In this document: positions 63,083-64,000 of the stretch, in pieces
How the letters are laid out: every line of letters starts with the position of its first letter
How positions within the stretch are numbered: the stretch's first letter is position 1
Assembly (NCBI RefSeq): GCF_016461715.1
Contig: NZ_JAEMUI010000003.1
Span: forward strand, 1-64,000
Origin: Marinomonas spartinae
GTDB lineage: Bacteria > Pseudomonadota > Gammaproteobacteria > Pseudomonadales > Marinomonadaceae
DNA: 64,000 nt
Direction of reading: 5' to 3'
Notes under the pieces: generated by a model
Database searches by the model: none
Seen by the model: the letters and a program-made list of their open reading frames with translations, nothing else
What the model was told of the DNA's origin: nothing
Position numbers and translations under genes: made by a program

Positions 63083-63982
63083 ATGGGATTGGCCGTTTTA
63101 CTGATTTTCATATTGTGTGGAATATATGTTCAAAATCGTGGGGTTGTACAGCATCAGAGATTGAAACGGAAAATTACCGATCATTCAAATCTGTTAGCGC
63201 CTATTAATTGCTTGTTTTACTTGTTTTCACGAGTAAAAAAAACGCCTTATATAAGCGTCAATGAGTTCCCAGAACTTAAGGTAGTCGATGAAAACTGGCA
63301 GATGATCCGTGATGAAGCGTTGAAACTCAATGAGGCGGCGCAAATTAAAGCCTCTGATGACTTGGATGATTTAGGCTTTAATTCCTTCTTTCGCACAGGG
63401 TGGAAGCGTTTTTATTTGAAGTGGTATGGTACTGATCTGAAGTCCGCGATGGAGCTTTGTCCTAAAACGGTTGAGCTTTTGTCGGGTATTCCAAGTGTGA
63501 AAGGGGGTATGTTTGCCATGTTGCCACCTGGGGCAAGATTGGGCGAGCATAGAGATCCGTATGCAGGGTCTTTTCGTTATCATCTTGGGTTGGTAACCCC
63601 CAATTCCGACGATTGTTACATTGTGGTGGATGGTGAAAAATACTCATGGCGCGATGGTGAATCCGTTATGTTTGACGAAACCTATATTCACCATGCTGAG
63701 AATAAAACTGAACACAATAGAATCGTGCTTTTTCTTGATGTCAAACGTCCGGTGACTTTCTTTTTAGTGGATTGGTTCAATCAGTTTTTGTCTTATACAT
63801 TACTGGCAGCTTCCGCGACTAAAAACGTCAAGGGGGATAAAGTAGGTATTTTAAATAAAGCGTTCCACTATTTATACAAAGCACGTAATTGGGTGAGAAA
63901 GTTAAAAGGCGTCAACAAACCCCTATACTATTTTGTTCAATACGGTTTGTATATTGGCTTAATCTATCTGTTGTTTTTTTAA
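63083..63982 (+). CDS. lpxO: LpxO-like Fe(II)/2-oxoglutarate lipid hydroxylase, copy 2
   Basis: A 299-residue paralogue of 34564-35466. The N-terminal anchor is GLAVLLIFILCGIYVQNRGV. The iron site is EHRDPYAGSFRYHLGL with the distal His in FDETYIHHAENKTE. FRTGWKRFYLKWYG and DSDDC-like TPNSDDCYIVVDGEKYSWRD are shared with copy 1. Expected to 2-hydroxylate lipid A acyl chains or a related lipid. The ATG follows AAGGAT; a TTG five codons upstream is open. The gene is complete, ending 18 bp before the window edge. Confidence 0.8.
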   Translation: MGLAVLLIFILCGIYVQNRGVVQHQRLKRKITDHSNLLAPINCLFYLFSRVKKTPYISVNEFPELKVVDENWQMIRDEALKLNEAAQIKASDDLDDLGFNSFFRTGWKRFYLKWYGTDLKSAMELCPKTVELLSGIPSVKGGMFAMLPPGARLGEHRDPYAGSFRYHLGLVTPNSDDCYIVVDGEKYSWRDGESVMFDETYIHHAENKTEHNRIVLFLDVKRPVTFFLVDWFNQFLSYTLLAASATKNVKGDKVGILNKAFHYLYKARNWVRKLKGVNKPLYYFVQYGLYIGLIYLLFF

Positions 63983-64000
63983 TGGCTTGTCAGTGGAGGC

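Overview
The window looks like a chromosomal stretch from a marine gammaproteobacterium of the Oceanospirillales, most like Marinomonas or a close relative. This is inferred from the gene mix: a NahR/NagR-type salicylate oxygenase cluster, TRAP transport, an LytS/LytTR-CstA module, a nirBD/nasA nitrate block with a PP2C-kinase, and LpxO-like hydroxylases. No rRNA or tRNA gene, CRISPR array or replication origin was seen.

1-7.2 kb is accessory DNA. An AT-rich alpha/beta hydrolase and a decayed DUF4279-like gene are followed by an unrecognised 191-residue protein. Next is the most striking gene of the window, a 1358-residue protein with an N-terminal DyP-type heme peroxidase domain and a C-terminal glycyl radical enzyme domain. 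The radical Gly loop and the Cys-x-Glu active site are intact, but the DyP catalytic Asp is replaced by Cys. About 0.9 kb of imperfect ~420-bp tandem repeats follows.

7.2-11.4 kb holds a complete four-component salicylate 5-hydroxylase-type operon (reductase, alpha, beta, Rieske ferredoxin) with a divergent NahR/NagR-type LysR regulator. No ring-cleavage genes lie beside it.

11.9-16.9 kb is read as an integron cassette array without an integrase (CALIN). Small unrelated genes are separated by attC-like sites. The cargo is an RX4H (HEPN-like) protein, a broken Tdi1/DUF1851 immunity gene, a two-gene TIR plus deoxyribosyltransferase-like/TPR cassette that resembles a defence system, a broken GNAT gene, a second RX4H protein, and a ParD/RelE-type toxin-antitoxin pair.

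17-26 kb carries a TRAP transporter, an MFS exporter beside an IS30-family relic, a GNAT gene, and a BtsS/BtsR-like two-component system upstream of a short CstA-family carrier.

26.3-43.7 kb is bounded by two diverged copies of one module in mirror orientation: AraC regulator, ornithine-cyclodeaminase-like enzyme, RidA, DadA-like FAD oxidoreductase. The second copy also has an APC permease. Both divergent intergenic regions share a conserved 49-bp block. Between the copies lie a DUF2165 protein, a TetR/FadH pair with two TTGACAGTGTC operators, an LpxO-like hydroxylase, a phytase-like periplasmic protein and a soluble chemoreceptor with a degenerate CZB domain.

43.8-57.3 kb is nitrate assimilation: outer-membrane barrel, NarL/NarX-like pair, PP2C-kinase fusion, NarK-type transporter, NirD, NirB, SUMT (siroheme synthesis) and, divergently, the assimilatory nitrate reductase. 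The last part has two tandem paralogous small membrane proteins, a YkgJ-type protein, a cardiolipin synthase with an EEP-family hydrolase, a SulP transporter and a second LpxO-like hydroxylase.
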